Assembly (NCBI GenBank): GCA_964495075.1
Contig: CAZBUJ010000017.1
Span: 12,192 to 76,191 of the forward strand
Reading direction: 5' to 3'
Length of the DNA: 64,000 bases
DNA from: JAFGJQ01 sp964495075
GTDB taxonomy: Bacteria > Planctomycetota > Phycisphaerae > UBA1845
Shown one piece after another: positions 36,180 to 45,547 of the stretch (position 1 is its first letter; every line of letters starts with the position of its first letter). Below the pieces are notes generated by a model. That model saw only the letters and a list, made by a program, of their open reading frames with translations. It was not told the origin of the DNA and did no database searches. The translations under genes and the position numbers were made by a program.

Positions 36180-38477
36180 TCACTCAGCCGAGTCAATCGC
36201 CGCCTTGAGTTGATGCCCGATCGGCCGGTCGGGGCACAGCTCGATCATGCGTTCGGCGAGGGCGCGGGCTTCGCCGAGGCGGCCCCGGCGAAACAGGTAA
36301 TCCGTGTACGCGTGCAGATAGTCGAGCCCGTCCGGTTCGATCTCCAGCGCGCGGCGGAGCTTCTGCCCGGCCTCGTCCAGCCGGCCCAGTTGCTGCAGGA
36401 GCAATCCGAGGTTGTAGTGCACCCGGGCGTCGTTCGGTCGGGCTTCGGCGGCCCGCGCGAGCCACACCAAGCCCTCGTCAGGCCGGTCCATCTCGACCAG
36501 CAACAGGCCCAACGAGGACATCGCGTCGGACTGATCCGGATCATCCCGCACGAGCTCACGCAGCAAGGCTTCCGCTTCGTCGTTGCGTCCCTGGGCGTTC
36601 AACAGCACGGCGAGGTTTGCCTTTGCCGGCGCGAACAGATCGTCGATCGCGAGCGCGGCGCGATAGCAGCGCTCGGCGGCGGCCACGTCGCCGAGCGCGT
36701 ACTCCAGGTTGCCGAGATTGAAGTTGGAGCTGGAGAAGTCGAGCGTGTAGGTCATCGACTGACGGTACTCGGCGAGAGCGGCGGAAAAGGCTTGCTGTTG
36801 GTACGGTTTCAGTCGGTCGCGTGGGACGCTCGCCAGGCGCGATACGGCCTCCAGGCGCACGGCTTTGACCGGATCCGAAAGCAACGGCGCGAGTCGCTCG
36901 ATGTCGTCTATCGAACTCAGCGGAAGGTGGGCGGCGGCGCTGTGGCGGAGCAGCGCCTCGTCCCAGCCCGTTGCTGCCCGCAGTGCCGCGAGTCCGTCCG
37001 CGCGCGGTGCACGGGCCAGTAACTCGAGCGCGGTCGCGCGGACGATCGGAGCCTGCAGATCGCTTCCGGCCAGACGCACCAGCTCCGGCTGCGCCGCTGG
37101 GTCGCCCTGGCGGGCGGCGGCGAACGTCGTTCCGAAATGAGGCTTGCGGGCCTCGCCGTACCACCGGCGATAGGCGTCCACGGACCACGCCAACGGCTGG
37201 TCGCTATGGCAGCCGGATTGCATGCAGGCGTTCGGCGTCCCGATCTCGGCCGAAAGGTCCGGGCGCGGCCTGCGGAAGCTGTGGTCGGCACGCCAGTCGA
37301 TGACCATGTAACGCTGCTCGACCATATGGCACTTCACGCACTTCGCGCCGTCGGATTCCTGACCCTCGTGAAGCCTCTTGTGGAAGTGATGGTCACGCGT
37401 ATCATAGACTTCGCGCTGGTGGCACTGCAAACACAGTTCGTTGCCCGGGCGATGCAGCTTCAGGCTGTGGCTGTCGTGGCAGTCCTGGCACGATACCGCC
37501 CGGGCGTACATCTTGCTCTGCAGGAACGAGCCGTAGACGTAGACCTCGCCAAGGATCTGACCGTCCGCGTGGTACAACCCCTCCTGAAGCAGGCTGGGCA
37601 ACATGTAATCCAGCAGTTCGGCGCCGGTGTGGTCGTAGTCGCCCAACTCGGCCCGGCGGGAATGGCATGGCGCGCACAGCTCGACCAGTCGGCGTGACGC
37701 GATCGGTGACGTCGTGACCGCCAGCCCCATGTTCGGCAGTTCAGGACGCGCCATCGGCGGGATCTCCGCCCAGGCGACGTGGCGCGAGCCCGGACCGTGG
37801 CACGCCTCGCAGCCGACGTCGATGTCCGACCAGGTCGTGGCGTACGTGTCAGTCGCCGCGTCGTAACCCTTCCGCAGGTTGGTCGAATGGCACTCCGCGC
37901 ACATCGAGTTCCAGTTCTGCCCGGCGCGGGTCCAGTGGAGCCAGTCGTCCGGCGGGATGTCGGCGTCCGGGTATTGCCGATACCAGCGGTCGCTCTCCAC
38001 GTCCCAGGTCACGTTCAGCACTTGCAGCCGACCGCCGGGAAACGGCACAAGGTACTGCTGCAGCGGCTCGTGTCCGAAAACGTGGGTGATCTCGAACTCG
38101 GCCATCCGGCCGCCCGGTCCTTCCGTGAACACGAAGAACTTGCCGTCACGGCGGTAGAAGCGCGAGGTGACGCCGCGGTACGTGAACGTCGCGCCCTCGA
38201 AGTCGCCGAGCACGGTATCGTCGGTGGCGATGTCCATCGCCTTGTCGTGATCGGAACCTTCCCAGCGGGCGTATTCGACGGGATGACACTCCTGACACGA
38301 CGCCGTGCCGGCGAACGTCGGCTCGACCGCAGTGATGTCGCGCGGGCCCTGCGGGGCGGAACGCAGCAACGATAACGGCACCGCTGCCACGATGGTGGCC
38401 AGCGCCGTCAGGCCCACGGCCTCCCAGCGCCCTAATCGGGGGCCGTGCCCGTCGGTGCCCCGCGACGCGGCGCTCAT
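36180..38477 (-). CDS. Octaheme cytochrome c with HEAT-like and TPR domains
   Basis: 765-aa protein anchored by one N-terminal helix (~20-38), periplasmic. Eight heme motifs: CXXCH at Cys61, 193, 223, 268, 330, 349 and 380, plus an unusual CX4CH at Cys418-His424, where relatives usually have CxxCH. Several extra His (EGSDHDKA, DHHFHKRLH, ADHSFRRP) can be distal ligands. Residues ~440-560 are HEAT-like helices and ~575-765 are TPR repeats (LGNLEYALGDVAAAERCYRAAL, LGLLLVEMDRPDEG, YNLGLLLQQLGRLDEA). ATG overlaps the Rieske stop (ATGA). It would accept electrons from the Rieske/cytochrome b pair and pass them on; the TPRs suggest docking to another protein. Confidence 0.9.
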   Translation of the reverse strand: MSAASRGTDGHGPRLGRWEAVGLTALATIVAAVPLSLLRSAPQGPRDITAVEPTFAGTASCQECHPVEYARWEGSDHDKAMDIATDDTVLGDFEGATFTYRGVTSRFYRRDGKFFVFTEGPGGRMAEFEITHVFGHEPLQQYLVPFPGGRLQVLNVTWDVESDRWYRQYPDADIPPDDWLHWTRAGQNWNSMCAECHSTNLRKGYDAATDTYATTWSDIDVGCEACHGPGSRHVAWAEIPPMARPELPNMGLAVTTSPIASRRLVELCAPCHSRRAELGDYDHTGAELLDYMLPSLLQEGLYHADGQILGEVYVYGSFLQSKMYARAVSCQDCHDSHSLKLHRPGNELCLQCHQREVYDTRDHHFHKRLHEGQESDGAKCVKCHMVEQRYMVIDWRADHSFRRPRPDLSAEIGTPNACMQSGCHSDQPLAWSVDAYRRWYGEARKPHFGTTFAAARQGDPAAQPELVRLAGSDLQAPIVRATALELLARAPRADGLAALRAATGWDEALLRHSAAAHLPLSSIDDIERLAPLLSDPVKAVRLEAVSRLASVPRDRLKPYQQQAFSAALAEYRQSMTYTLDFSSSNFNLGNLEYALGDVAAAERCYRAALAIDDLFAPAKANLAVLLNAQGRNDEAEALLRELVRDDPDQSDAMSSLGLLLVEMDRPDEGLVWLARAAEARPNDARVHYNLGLLLQQLGRLDEAGQKLRRALEIEPDGLDYLHAYTDYLFRRGRLGEARALAERMIELCPDRPIGHQLKAAIDSAE

Positions 38478-39022
38478 GGGTGGGCCTCTTGCGAGGCCAG
38501 GAACGACGTCCGCCGAATGCGTCGTGCCGTGTCGACCTTGACGATCCCATTCTCGATCCGGACTGGATAGAGGTCGAGGGGGCGGGACGCGGGCGGGGCC
38601 AACACCGCTCCGGTCATGTCAAAGGACGAAGCATGGCACGGGCACTTGAAACAACCGTCTTCTGCGTCCCAGGACGCGGTGCAGCCGAGATGCGTACACG
38701 TGCGGTCGAGGGCGAGGAAGCCACCGGTTTCGAGACGGGCAAGGTAGAACTTCCCGTCGGGGAACGCGGTTACCGAGTTGCGGGCGAAGCGATCCACCGG
38801 CCCCGCGATGACGACCGAGGCCTCGGCTGCGGCCCGCGCCCGCCGGGGCCGGAGAGTCGACGCCACGACCCAGAAGACCTCCACGGTGAGCGCCGCCACC
38901 AAACCGGTCCAGATCCAGTTCAGCAGGCGCCGGCGTGATGTGGAAGCAGGGACAGAGGCGGCGGCCTCCTGCACAGGCGAGTGCGTAACACTGGGCGGTT
39001 TGTCGGGGTTGTTACGGCTCAT
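38474..39022 (-). CDS. Rieske iron-sulfur protein of a bc/b6f-type complex
   Basis: 182-aa membrane-anchored electron carrier. N-terminal Arg-rich segment SRRRLLNW then one helix (~36-55), Tat-compatible. The 2Fe-2S site is complete: CTHLGC (Cys109, His111, disulfide Cys114) and CPCHASSF (Cys127, disulfide Cys129, His130). It takes electrons from quinol bound at cytochrome b and hands them to a c-type cytochrome. It follows cytochrome b by three bases and overlaps the cytochrome c start, so the three are translationally coupled. Confidence 0.93.
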   Translation of the reverse strand: MSRNNPDKPPSVTHSPVQEAAASVPASTSRRRLLNWIWTGLVAALTVEVFWVVASTLRPRRARAAAEASVVIAGPVDRFARNSVTAFPDGKFYLARLETGGFLALDRTCTHLGCTASWDAEDGCFKCPCHASSFDMTGAVLAPPASRPLDLYPVRIENGIVKVDTARRIRRTSFLASQEAHP

Positions 39023-39025
39023 GCC

Positions 39026-40378
39026 TCAGCCTCCCCACGGAGTCGTCAGTGCCATGCCTTCGCCGCGCCAGTATTCGCCGATGATGGTCAACGTCCCGAA
39101 AGTCAAGGCCAGGAATACCACGAGCGTCTGTACGGATTCGTTCCGGCCGAGTCCGAACCAGCGGCCCGTCACGACGGTGACGAGCACGGCAGTAACGGCG
39201 TACGCGAGGGTCGGGATCACACCACGCACGAACCACCCGGGTCCGGCGACCGAGGCCGCGGCGGCGTCGAGCACCACACCCGCGACACAGATCGCGATCG
39301 CCGCGATCGCCGCGACGCCCGCCGCACGCCGTGCGGCGGCGGTCAGGAACCAACGTCCGGCGGGCCCGCGGTCGTCCCCCAGCCAGGGCAGGGCCACGAA
39401 TCCGGCGACCGCCGTGAGAGGAAGCACCAGTACGGCGAATACCGGGTGCAGGTGGATGAGCATCTCCTGGAAACCCGTGAAATACCAGGGGGCTTTCGCC
39501 GGGTTCGGGCTCATGCCGAGATTGGCGCGTTCCCCGATCGGTGCACCGACCACCGCGCCCAGCAGAACCACCGTGGCGAGCACCGCCAGGGCCTGGCAGA
39601 TTTCGCGCATCAGCAGATCCGGAAAGAACATCACGGTACCATCGTCTCGGCTGTCGCTCTCAGTTCGGCGGTCGCTCGGATCGACCGCGGGCGGCTGGAT
39701 CACGCCGCCGGCCTTCCGCACCCGCCAGAAGTGCAACGCCATGAGTGCGATGACCAGGGCCGGTAGCACGGTGGTGTGGAAGGTGTAAAAGGTCAGCAGC
39801 GTGTTAGGGCCGATCGTGGCGCCGCCGCGAACGGCCTGCTGCAAGGCTTCGCCGAGCCAGGGAATGTAGGCAAGCATGCCCGTCGAGATGGTGACGGCCC
39901 AGTACGCGCGCTGATCCCAGGGCAGCAGATAGCCGGTGAACGCGGCGGCGAGTACCAGGAGCATCAGGCCGGCGCCGATGATCCAGTTGAGCCGCCGCGG
40001 GCGGTGGTAGCCACCGGTGAGCACGACCCGCGCCACGTGCAGGAGGACGACGGCGATTAGCAGGTTGGCGCTCCAGTAGTGCATGCCGCGGACGAGCGGG
40101 CCGAAGCGGATCGCGGTGGAGAACGTGCGCACGGAATCGTACGCGCCGTCGGGGACGGGCTGGTAGACCAGCAGCATCAGCATCCCGGTGCACGCCAGCG
40201 TCACCCAGAGGACCAGCGACGAGCCTCCCAGGCCGAAGGTGTGCGTCCATCGAACCGAACGGCCCGATATCCGGATCGGCCGGAGGTGAAGCAGGAACAG
40301 GCCGCGCGTCACGCGGGCCCGCTCAACATCGGTGCGGGGCCAGCCCCAGGCAGTGGTTTTCTTGACAGGGCTTGCCAT
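39026..40378 (-). CDS. Cytochrome b of a bc/b6f-type quinol oxidase complex
   Basis: 450-aa integral membrane protein with N-terminal (cytochrome b6-like) and C-terminal (subunit IV-like) halves in one chain. Heme ligands: His100/His114 with 13 residues between, and His201/His216 with 14 between, the second being the b6f spacing. FTGYLLPWDQRAYWAVTI marks helix C/cd1. The quinol-oxidising site reads KAPWYFTGFQEML where mitochondrial-type proteins have PEWY: the Glu is absent, as in several bacterial lineages. First gene of the operon with Rieske, octaheme cytochrome c and porin. The weak ribosome-binding site AGAGCG precedes ATG 40378. Confidence 0.92.
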   Translation of the reverse strand: MASPVKKTTAWGWPRTDVERARVTRGLFLLHLRPIRISGRSVRWTHTFGLGGSSLVLWVTLACTGMLMLLVYQPVPDGAYDSVRTFSTAIRFGPLVRGMHYWSANLLIAVVLLHVARVVLTGGYHRPRRLNWIIGAGLMLLVLAAAFTGYLLPWDQRAYWAVTISTGMLAYIPWLGEALQQAVRGGATIGPNTLLTFYTFHTTVLPALVIALMALHFWRVRKAGGVIQPPAVDPSDRRTESDSRDDGTVMFFPDLLMREICQALAVLATVVLLGAVVGAPIGERANLGMSPNPAKAPWYFTGFQEMLIHLHPVFAVLVLPLTAVAGFVALPWLGDDRGPAGRWFLTAAARRAAGVAAIAAIAICVAGVVLDAAAASVAGPGWFVRGVIPTLAYAVTAVLVTVVTGRWFGLGRNESVQTLVVFLALTFGTLTIIGEYWRGEGMALTTPWGG

Positions 40379-40606
40379 CGCGTTTCGCTCTGTCGCGGAT
40401 CACGGCTGCGGTGCAACCAGTCGACAGTCTAGCGGGCGACAAGTGGCTTTCAAGCGACAGCCGGCCCGCTTCCGTCCCAACGCCGGCAAACCGCGCCCGG
40501 AGAGATTCGGACGGCACCCAGGCTGCGCAGGTGCTCGCGCCGACGCGCTCGTGTCGAGGTCGTGGAAAACGTTGGCGGTGTGGGCCGGAGGCCGCGGATG
40601 CGCCCC

Positions 40607-43087
40607 TCATGGCGCGTCGGAGAGAACCAGCTTGCGACTCTCGAACGGAGTCGGGTAGGCGGTCAGCCAGGCTTCCGGTCTCACGTCGTTCTTGCCGTCT
40701 TTGGTGATGAGTACGACCACCTCAATGGTCCGGCCCGTCAGCCCGCGAGACAGCGGGAAGTAGTACGTGTAGTCGCCGTCCCTTTCGACGTTGTGATACT
40801 CCCACGTGTTGCTGGGATACGATACGGCTCGATCGGGGGCGCCGACCGGTTTCCCATCGACTCGAATCGCCGCGTAGGCGCCCTCGTTGCCGTGGCGGCC
40901 GTTGATCGCTATGGCGAGCGTCGCGTTGGGCGGTATCGCCTCCGCAACGAAGGAAAGCGTCCAGGCGGCGGTGGCCTTTTTCTTGGTGTACGAGTCGAGC
41001 AGATTCGACGCTCGCCACGCGGATCGGTCGATCGCGCGTCCGCGGTAATACGCCTCGATCTCGGCCAGTCTCCGCGGCGGTCCGGCGATCCGGAGGTAGC
41101 GCACCGGATGTTCGGAGGGCACCTTGATTACCGCGATCGTCCCCTCGCCCGCCCAGGACGGAGCCAGGGCTGTCCAGGTGCGAAGATCGGCCGACACCTC
41201 CGCGGTCGCGTCCTCGGCGAACCGGTGCAGCGCCGGGTTGAGATCAGGCTCCTCGCGATCGCGGATGCGCAGGACCACACGATCCACGCGCACCACCTCG
41301 CCGAAGTCGACCCGCAGTGGCCGGTTCTCCACTCTCGCCACGAAATGCGTGCCCAGATCGCCGTCGAACAAATTGCGATCCCAGGTACCGCGGTTGATGA
41401 ACATTTTCTGTGCGAAGAAGGCTTCGCGGGCCGCCTGGACCTGCGGGACGCGACTCGGTCCGGAACGGGCGACGCAGCGCACTTCCAGGGCGTTGCTGTC
41501 TGCGGCAAAGCACGTCGCCTCGTACAACGCCTCGGCATCCTCCGGCACCGAACACGGTTTGAGATCCCCGATCTTGCGGTGCCACGGCTTGATCAACGGC
41601 GCTCCGCCAAAAGAGACCTTCACCTCGCGCCCCTCGATCCACGCGGCATTCGGGGCGCCGTCGAGCTCAGCCCGTTTGAAACGTCGCTTCCCGGATGCCA
41701 GCCGCACCGACGCCTCGGTCCCCGGCATCCCCAGCAGCTTCACGATGACGGGCTTGCCGGGCACGTCGCGCACAACCTCGTAGTCGCACCCCTCGACCCC
41801 GACGTCGCCGATAACGGTCTTCGTAGCAAGCAGAAGGCACGTGCGGAAGGGCTGCACGGCCACCTCGACGGAAGCTCCACCGGCGAACCGGCCGATGATG
41901 CGTTCGGACGGATGCAGCCGCCGGAGCTCGATCGTATCTCCCCCCACCAGCCCGATCGAGTTATCGAGTTGGACCACGTACGTTACGGGATGCCATGTCA
42001 GGTTGCGAAGGGTAACGAACCGCATCTCGCCGTTGCCACGTGAAACGGCGTGCGGGCCGTACTGCTCCTCCGGCAGCAGGATGGCGGAGGTCAGAACCTC
42101 CCGGTGGCGCCGTTGCAGATTGAACAGGCGGGCCAGCTTGGGAAACTCATCGTCGCGCAAGAACCACGGATTACCGTAAATCTGCGGGGAGATGATGAGC
42201 GCGCGGTTGAACGCCTGGAGCACCAGCTCGTCTTCCCAGTAGTCGAGGCAGGATGAAAAGCAGACGCCGTGATCCTCCATGAGCCGGTTCAGGCCCGGCG
42301 TCACTCCGCGGGCGAGCGCCCCGGCCCGGTGGTGGGGTGCCGTGCCGGTGTTGTACATGAACACGTCGATGTAGGTTTCGGCTCCTTCCCAGAGCGAGGT
42401 GGTTACAAACGGTTCGGCCTTCCCCAGCGCGACGCGCTCGTTCAGCACGATCAGGTCGGGGCAGTGAGCCCGACAGGCCTGCAGGGCGTGGATGAGCGCA
42501 TCCTGCTTTTCCGGGCGTAATCCGCCGGCCACGGCGTCGAGCTTGAAGAGAAGGAAGTTGTACTCACGGCAGAACGCGACCAGCATGTCGGTGCGCTGCC
42601 GCTCTTCGGCCGGCGTGTCGCCGAAGCCGTCCGGACCGAGCCAGATCCCCAGCCGGCAGCCGAACGAGGCGGCCTTCTCGACCAACGGCGCGAAACCGTG
42701 CGGGAACTGCGCTTTGAATTCCTCCGACGCCATCGTGCCGTAGTGCGCCGGAATGAGACGCCCCACGCCCGCCGTGTACGGCCCGTCGTCGATGTTCCCG
42801 ACGTCCAGCGAGTAGATGTCGAGCCGCATGCCGTATTCGTCGTGCAACCACTTGAAGAACTCGAGATTGGTGAGCGTGTGTCGCTCGGTGGTGCCCTCGT
42901 ACTGGCTGTTGATCCAGTCGAAGTAGTGGGATCGCGATGGCGTACTCTGGCCGGGGCCCGCCACACGGGCGTCGGGCGTTTGCCCGACGGCGCCAGGCAA
43001 TGCCGGGAGAAGCAAACACCAGGCGAGAAGCGGCAGGTGCGTGGGCGGCGCAAGACGCGGGCCCGATTCCAACGGTGACGACGGCAT
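40607..43087 (-). CDS. Secreted alpha-galactosidase-like glycoside hydrolase with discoidin domain
   Basis: 826 aa; ATG 43087 has AGGAGA eight bases upstream. Signal peptide to ~residue 35. Residues ~50-330 form a TIM barrel of the GH27/GH36/melibiase type: FDWINSQYEGTTERHT, YSLDVGNIDDG, RLGIWLGPDGFG, and FKLDAVAGGL with Asp184 as the candidate nucleophile. A C-terminal beta domain follows, then a discoidin-like (F5/8 type C) carbohydrate-binding module (~540-720, GTWDRNLFDGDLGTHF, FGEVVRVDRVVLRIRD), then a final beta-sandwich. Exact family within the melibiase clan and specificity not resolved. It stands alone between the redox operon and the GPP34 gene. Confidence 0.75.
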   Translation of the reverse strand: MPSSPLESGPRLAPPTHLPLLAWCLLLPALPGAVGQTPDARVAGPGQSTPSRSHYFDWINSQYEGTTERHTLTNLEFFKWLHDEYGMRLDIYSLDVGNIDDGPYTAGVGRLIPAHYGTMASEEFKAQFPHGFAPLVEKAASFGCRLGIWLGPDGFGDTPAEERQRTDMLVAFCREYNFLLFKLDAVAGGLRPEKQDALIHALQACRAHCPDLIVLNERVALGKAEPFVTTSLWEGAETYIDVFMYNTGTAPHHRAGALARGVTPGLNRLMEDHGVCFSSCLDYWEDELVLQAFNRALIISPQIYGNPWFLRDDEFPKLARLFNLQRRHREVLTSAILLPEEQYGPHAVSRGNGEMRFVTLRNLTWHPVTYVVQLDNSIGLVGGDTIELRRLHPSERIIGRFAGGASVEVAVQPFRTCLLLATKTVIGDVGVEGCDYEVVRDVPGKPVIVKLLGMPGTEASVRLASGKRRFKRAELDGAPNAAWIEGREVKVSFGGAPLIKPWHRKIGDLKPCSVPEDAEALYEATCFAADSNALEVRCVARSGPSRVPQVQAAREAFFAQKMFINRGTWDRNLFDGDLGTHFVARVENRPLRVDFGEVVRVDRVVLRIRDREEPDLNPALHRFAEDATAEVSADLRTWTALAPSWAGEGTIAVIKVPSEHPVRYLRIAGPPRRLAEIEAYYRGRAIDRSAWRASNLLDSYTKKKATAAWTLSFVAEAIPPNATLAIAINGRHGNEGAYAAIRVDGKPVGAPDRAVSYPSNTWEYHNVERDGDYTYYFPLSRGLTGRTIEVVVLITKDGKNDVRPEAWLTAYPTPFESRKLVLSDAP

Positions 43088-43168
43088 GACGATTTCTCCT
43101 GGAGCGCGCGTCACGAGCCCGCGCCATGGCGCGTCGGATACTCGAGGAACGGCGGTGCTCGCCCCGGC

Positions 43169-43864
43169 CTAATTCGACATCGTCGCGACCGTCACCGCGG
43201 GGATGCCGCAGGCGAGCATGAGCGCGGCCTGCATGGCCTGTATGGCGTCGGCCGTGGCCTTGCCGATCAAGTCACCGTTGGCCAGTTGCTCGATCCGCTT
43301 CTTGCGTTTCTTGAGTTCCTTCTTGTCGAAGGGGATGCGGAGCAGGCCGGCGCTGTTGGCCAACGAGGTGAGGATCGTCGTTCGTGGATCGACCCGCGGG
43401 CTGTCTCCGAATATGGCCTTGCGCAACCGCTCGATCAGCGCCCGTTCGGGTTGCGGGTTGATCTCAGGATAGATCGTGCGGCTGAAGATGAGAAGCACCT
43501 TGCCCTCGTCGGCGCGGAGGATGCCGCGTTCACACAGCCCCTCGGCGACGCGGTGCTGGATCCTCTTGACGGAGGCGAAACGCTGCACCCAGGTTTGCGG
43601 GGTGGCGCGGCGCTTCGCGGCGGCCATCTTGCCCAGGCACTCATCGATGACCGGCTCCCCCATCGGCTGGTCGCTGATTAGGTTGACCAGGTTCTTCTTG
43701 CCTTCCTCGACGGTGATCCGTCCGGCCAGCAGCAGTTCGGCGAGAATCGCCCCACCGAGGGCATACCCGTGCATCGATCCGAACTCGACCGTTCCCGCCT
43801 CGTCGCGGAGGGCAAGCAGCATGATCTCTTCGTGCAGGTAGAGGGGTGTTTTGGCACCGGGCAC
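43169..43864 (-). CDS. GPP34 (Golgi phosphoprotein 3-like) protein
   Basis: 231 aa with GTG start at 43864: AAGGAG lies nine bases upstream, and the longer version lacks family similarity. Bacterial member of the GPP34/GOLPH3 family: TPLYLHEEIMLLALRDEAGTV, HGYALGGAILAELLLAGRI and the helical ILTSLANSAGLLRIPF segment. Eukaryotic GOLPH3 binds phosphoinositide and tethers membranes; the bacterial role is unknown. The C-terminus is Lys-rich (KKELKKRKKRIEQL), consistent with membrane-surface binding. Neighbours (glycoside hydrolase, ALDH) give no obvious functional link. Confidence 0.85.
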   Translation of the reverse strand: MPGAKTPLYLHEEIMLLALRDEAGTVEFGSMHGYALGGAILAELLLAGRITVEEGKKNLVNLISDQPMGEPVIDECLGKMAAAKRRATPQTWVQRFASVKRIQHRVAEGLCERGILRADEGKVLLIFSRTIYPEINPQPERALIERLRKAIFGDSPRVDPRTTILTSLANSAGLLRIPFDKKELKKRKKRIEQLANGDLIGKATADAIQAMQAALMLACGIPAVTVATMSN

Positions 43865-44107
43865 GGCCTGGGTCTCCTTGACGGCTCCAGCAACGCGCGG
43901 CGCGGCTCTCGAACCGAAAAGTAACGCCCCATTCGTGGGCGACCCCATCATAGGGCCCGGCAGCCCGTGGCACAAGGCCGCATCGGTTGAGGTCGGTTCA
44001 GGGCGAAGAACAAACATGCAGTTGAGCAGATCGGCGGAGGACAACCCGTCTGCTCGTGCTCGGCTTGACGATGAATCGATACGGCGCCAGGTTGCTGTGT
44101 ACAAGCG

Positions 44108-45547
44108 TCAGAGCGCGGGCGAGCGGACCACCAGCATCTTCTCGATCTGCATATCGTGCATTGTGTAGGGGATCCCGCCGATCCCAAGACCCGACTCCCG
44201 CAGCCCCGCAAACGGCATCCAGTCGACCCGGAACGCCGTGTGGTCGTTCACCATGACCGCCGACGCATCAAGACGGTCAAACGCTGTCATGGCGGTGTCG
44301 ATGTCGCGCGTGAACACGGCGGCCTGAAACGCAAAAGGAACGTCGTTGGCACGCGCGATGGCATCGTCCAGCGAATCACAGCCATAAACGCATACGACCG
44401 GGCCGAACACTTCCTGCCGGCTCACCTTCGCGTCGACGGGCGGGTCATACAGGACGGTCGGGGCATACGTCGACGGCGAGAGTACCTCGGCGCCGCACAG
44501 CGCCTCGGCTCCGCCGGATACGGCCTCGCGGACCCAATTCTCCACCCGATCCACCTCCGCGTGCCGGATCAACGGCCCGACGTCCGTGTCGCGGTGGGTC
44601 GGATCGCCCACCCGCAGACCGCGAGCCCGCGCCGCCAGCCGCTCGGCAAGGTCGCGGGCGATGGCCCGGTCGGCCAGCACCCGTTGCACCGACACGCAAA
44701 CCTGCCCCGCGTGATAGAAACCCCCTTTGGTCAGCAGGTCGAGGGCCGCGTCCACGTCGGCGTCAGCGGCAACGATCGCCGGGGCGACGCCGCCGTGTTC
44801 GAGCGCACATCGGGTCCCGGGCGCCAGCCGGGAGCGGAGCATCCAGCCGATCTCCGCGCTGCCGATGAAAGTCAGGAACGCCACCCGCGGATCCGTGGCC
44901 AGTTGGGTCGCGACGGCCCGGTCGGGCGCGGCGAATGCCTGGCACCACTCCGCGCCGAGCCCCGCCTCGCGCAGGATCTCGACGAACCGCATGCACGACA
45001 GCGGCGTGTCCGTCGCCGGCTTCACGATCACCGGACAGCCGACCGCGACGGCCGGGGCGACCTGGTGTACGATCAGGTTCAACGGGTGATTGAACGCGCT
45101 GATCGCGACGACAACGCCGATGGGCTCGTGCCGGGTGAACGCGAGGCGATGCGCCGACGCGGCGTTGCGATTCATTGGAACTTCCATGCCGGCCTGCCGA
45201 CGTACGGTCTCGACGCAGATGTTCATACAGTCGATGGCGCGGGCCACCTCAACTTCGGAGTCGACCAGCGGCTTGCCGCCCTCGCGGGCGGCCTCCACAG
45301 CAAGGTGCTCGGCCCGCTCGCCCATGATCGCCGCAGCCCGCTTGAGGATGCCGATGCGATGCTCCGCGTCGAGCCAGCGCGAGCGATCGCGAAACAGCGC
45401 GTCGGCGGCGACCAGCGCACGATCCGCGGCCGCGGCGTCGGCCGTGTCGAGTGTGGCGATGGGCGCGCCGTCGTAAGGGGCCGTGACGTCCAGGCGGGCA
45501 TCGCCAGCGCCGCCCCCGGCAATCAGCAATGGATAATGATCGACCAT
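44108..45547 (-). CDS. NAD(P)-dependent aldehyde dehydrogenase
   Basis: 479 aa; ATG 45547 has GGGGAG seven bases upstream, so it was chosen over one five codons earlier. The ALDH fold is intact: Asn153 in ISAFNHPLN, Lys176 in VIVKPATD, the FIGSAEIGW dinucleotide loop, general base Glu250 in LEHGGVAP (Gly/His replaces the usual ELGG order), and nucleophile Cys284 in HAGQVCVSVQR. It oxidises an aldehyde to an acid. Specificity is not readable; with the KDPG aldolase ~650 bases upstream, a sugar-derived aldehyde such as glyceraldehyde, lactaldehyde or ketoglutarate semialdehyde is plausible. Confidence 0.88.
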   Translation of the reverse strand: MVDHYPLLIAGGGAGDARLDVTAPYDGAPIATLDTADAAAADRALVAADALFRDRSRWLDAEHRIGILKRAAAIMGERAEHLAVEAAREGGKPLVDSEVEVARAIDCMNICVETVRRQAGMEVPMNRNAASAHRLAFTRHEPIGVVVAISAFNHPLNLIVHQVAPAVAVGCPVIVKPATDTPLSCMRFVEILREAGLGAEWCQAFAAPDRAVATQLATDPRVAFLTFIGSAEIGWMLRSRLAPGTRCALEHGGVAPAIVAADADVDAALDLLTKGGFYHAGQVCVSVQRVLADRAIARDLAERLAARARGLRVGDPTHRDTDVGPLIRHAEVDRVENWVREAVSGGAEALCGAEVLSPSTYAPTVLYDPPVDAKVSRQEVFGPVVCVYGCDSLDDAIARANDVPFAFQAAVFTRDIDTAMTAFDRLDASAVMVNDHTAFRVDWMPFAGLRESGLGIGGIPYTMHDMQIEKMLVVRSPAL

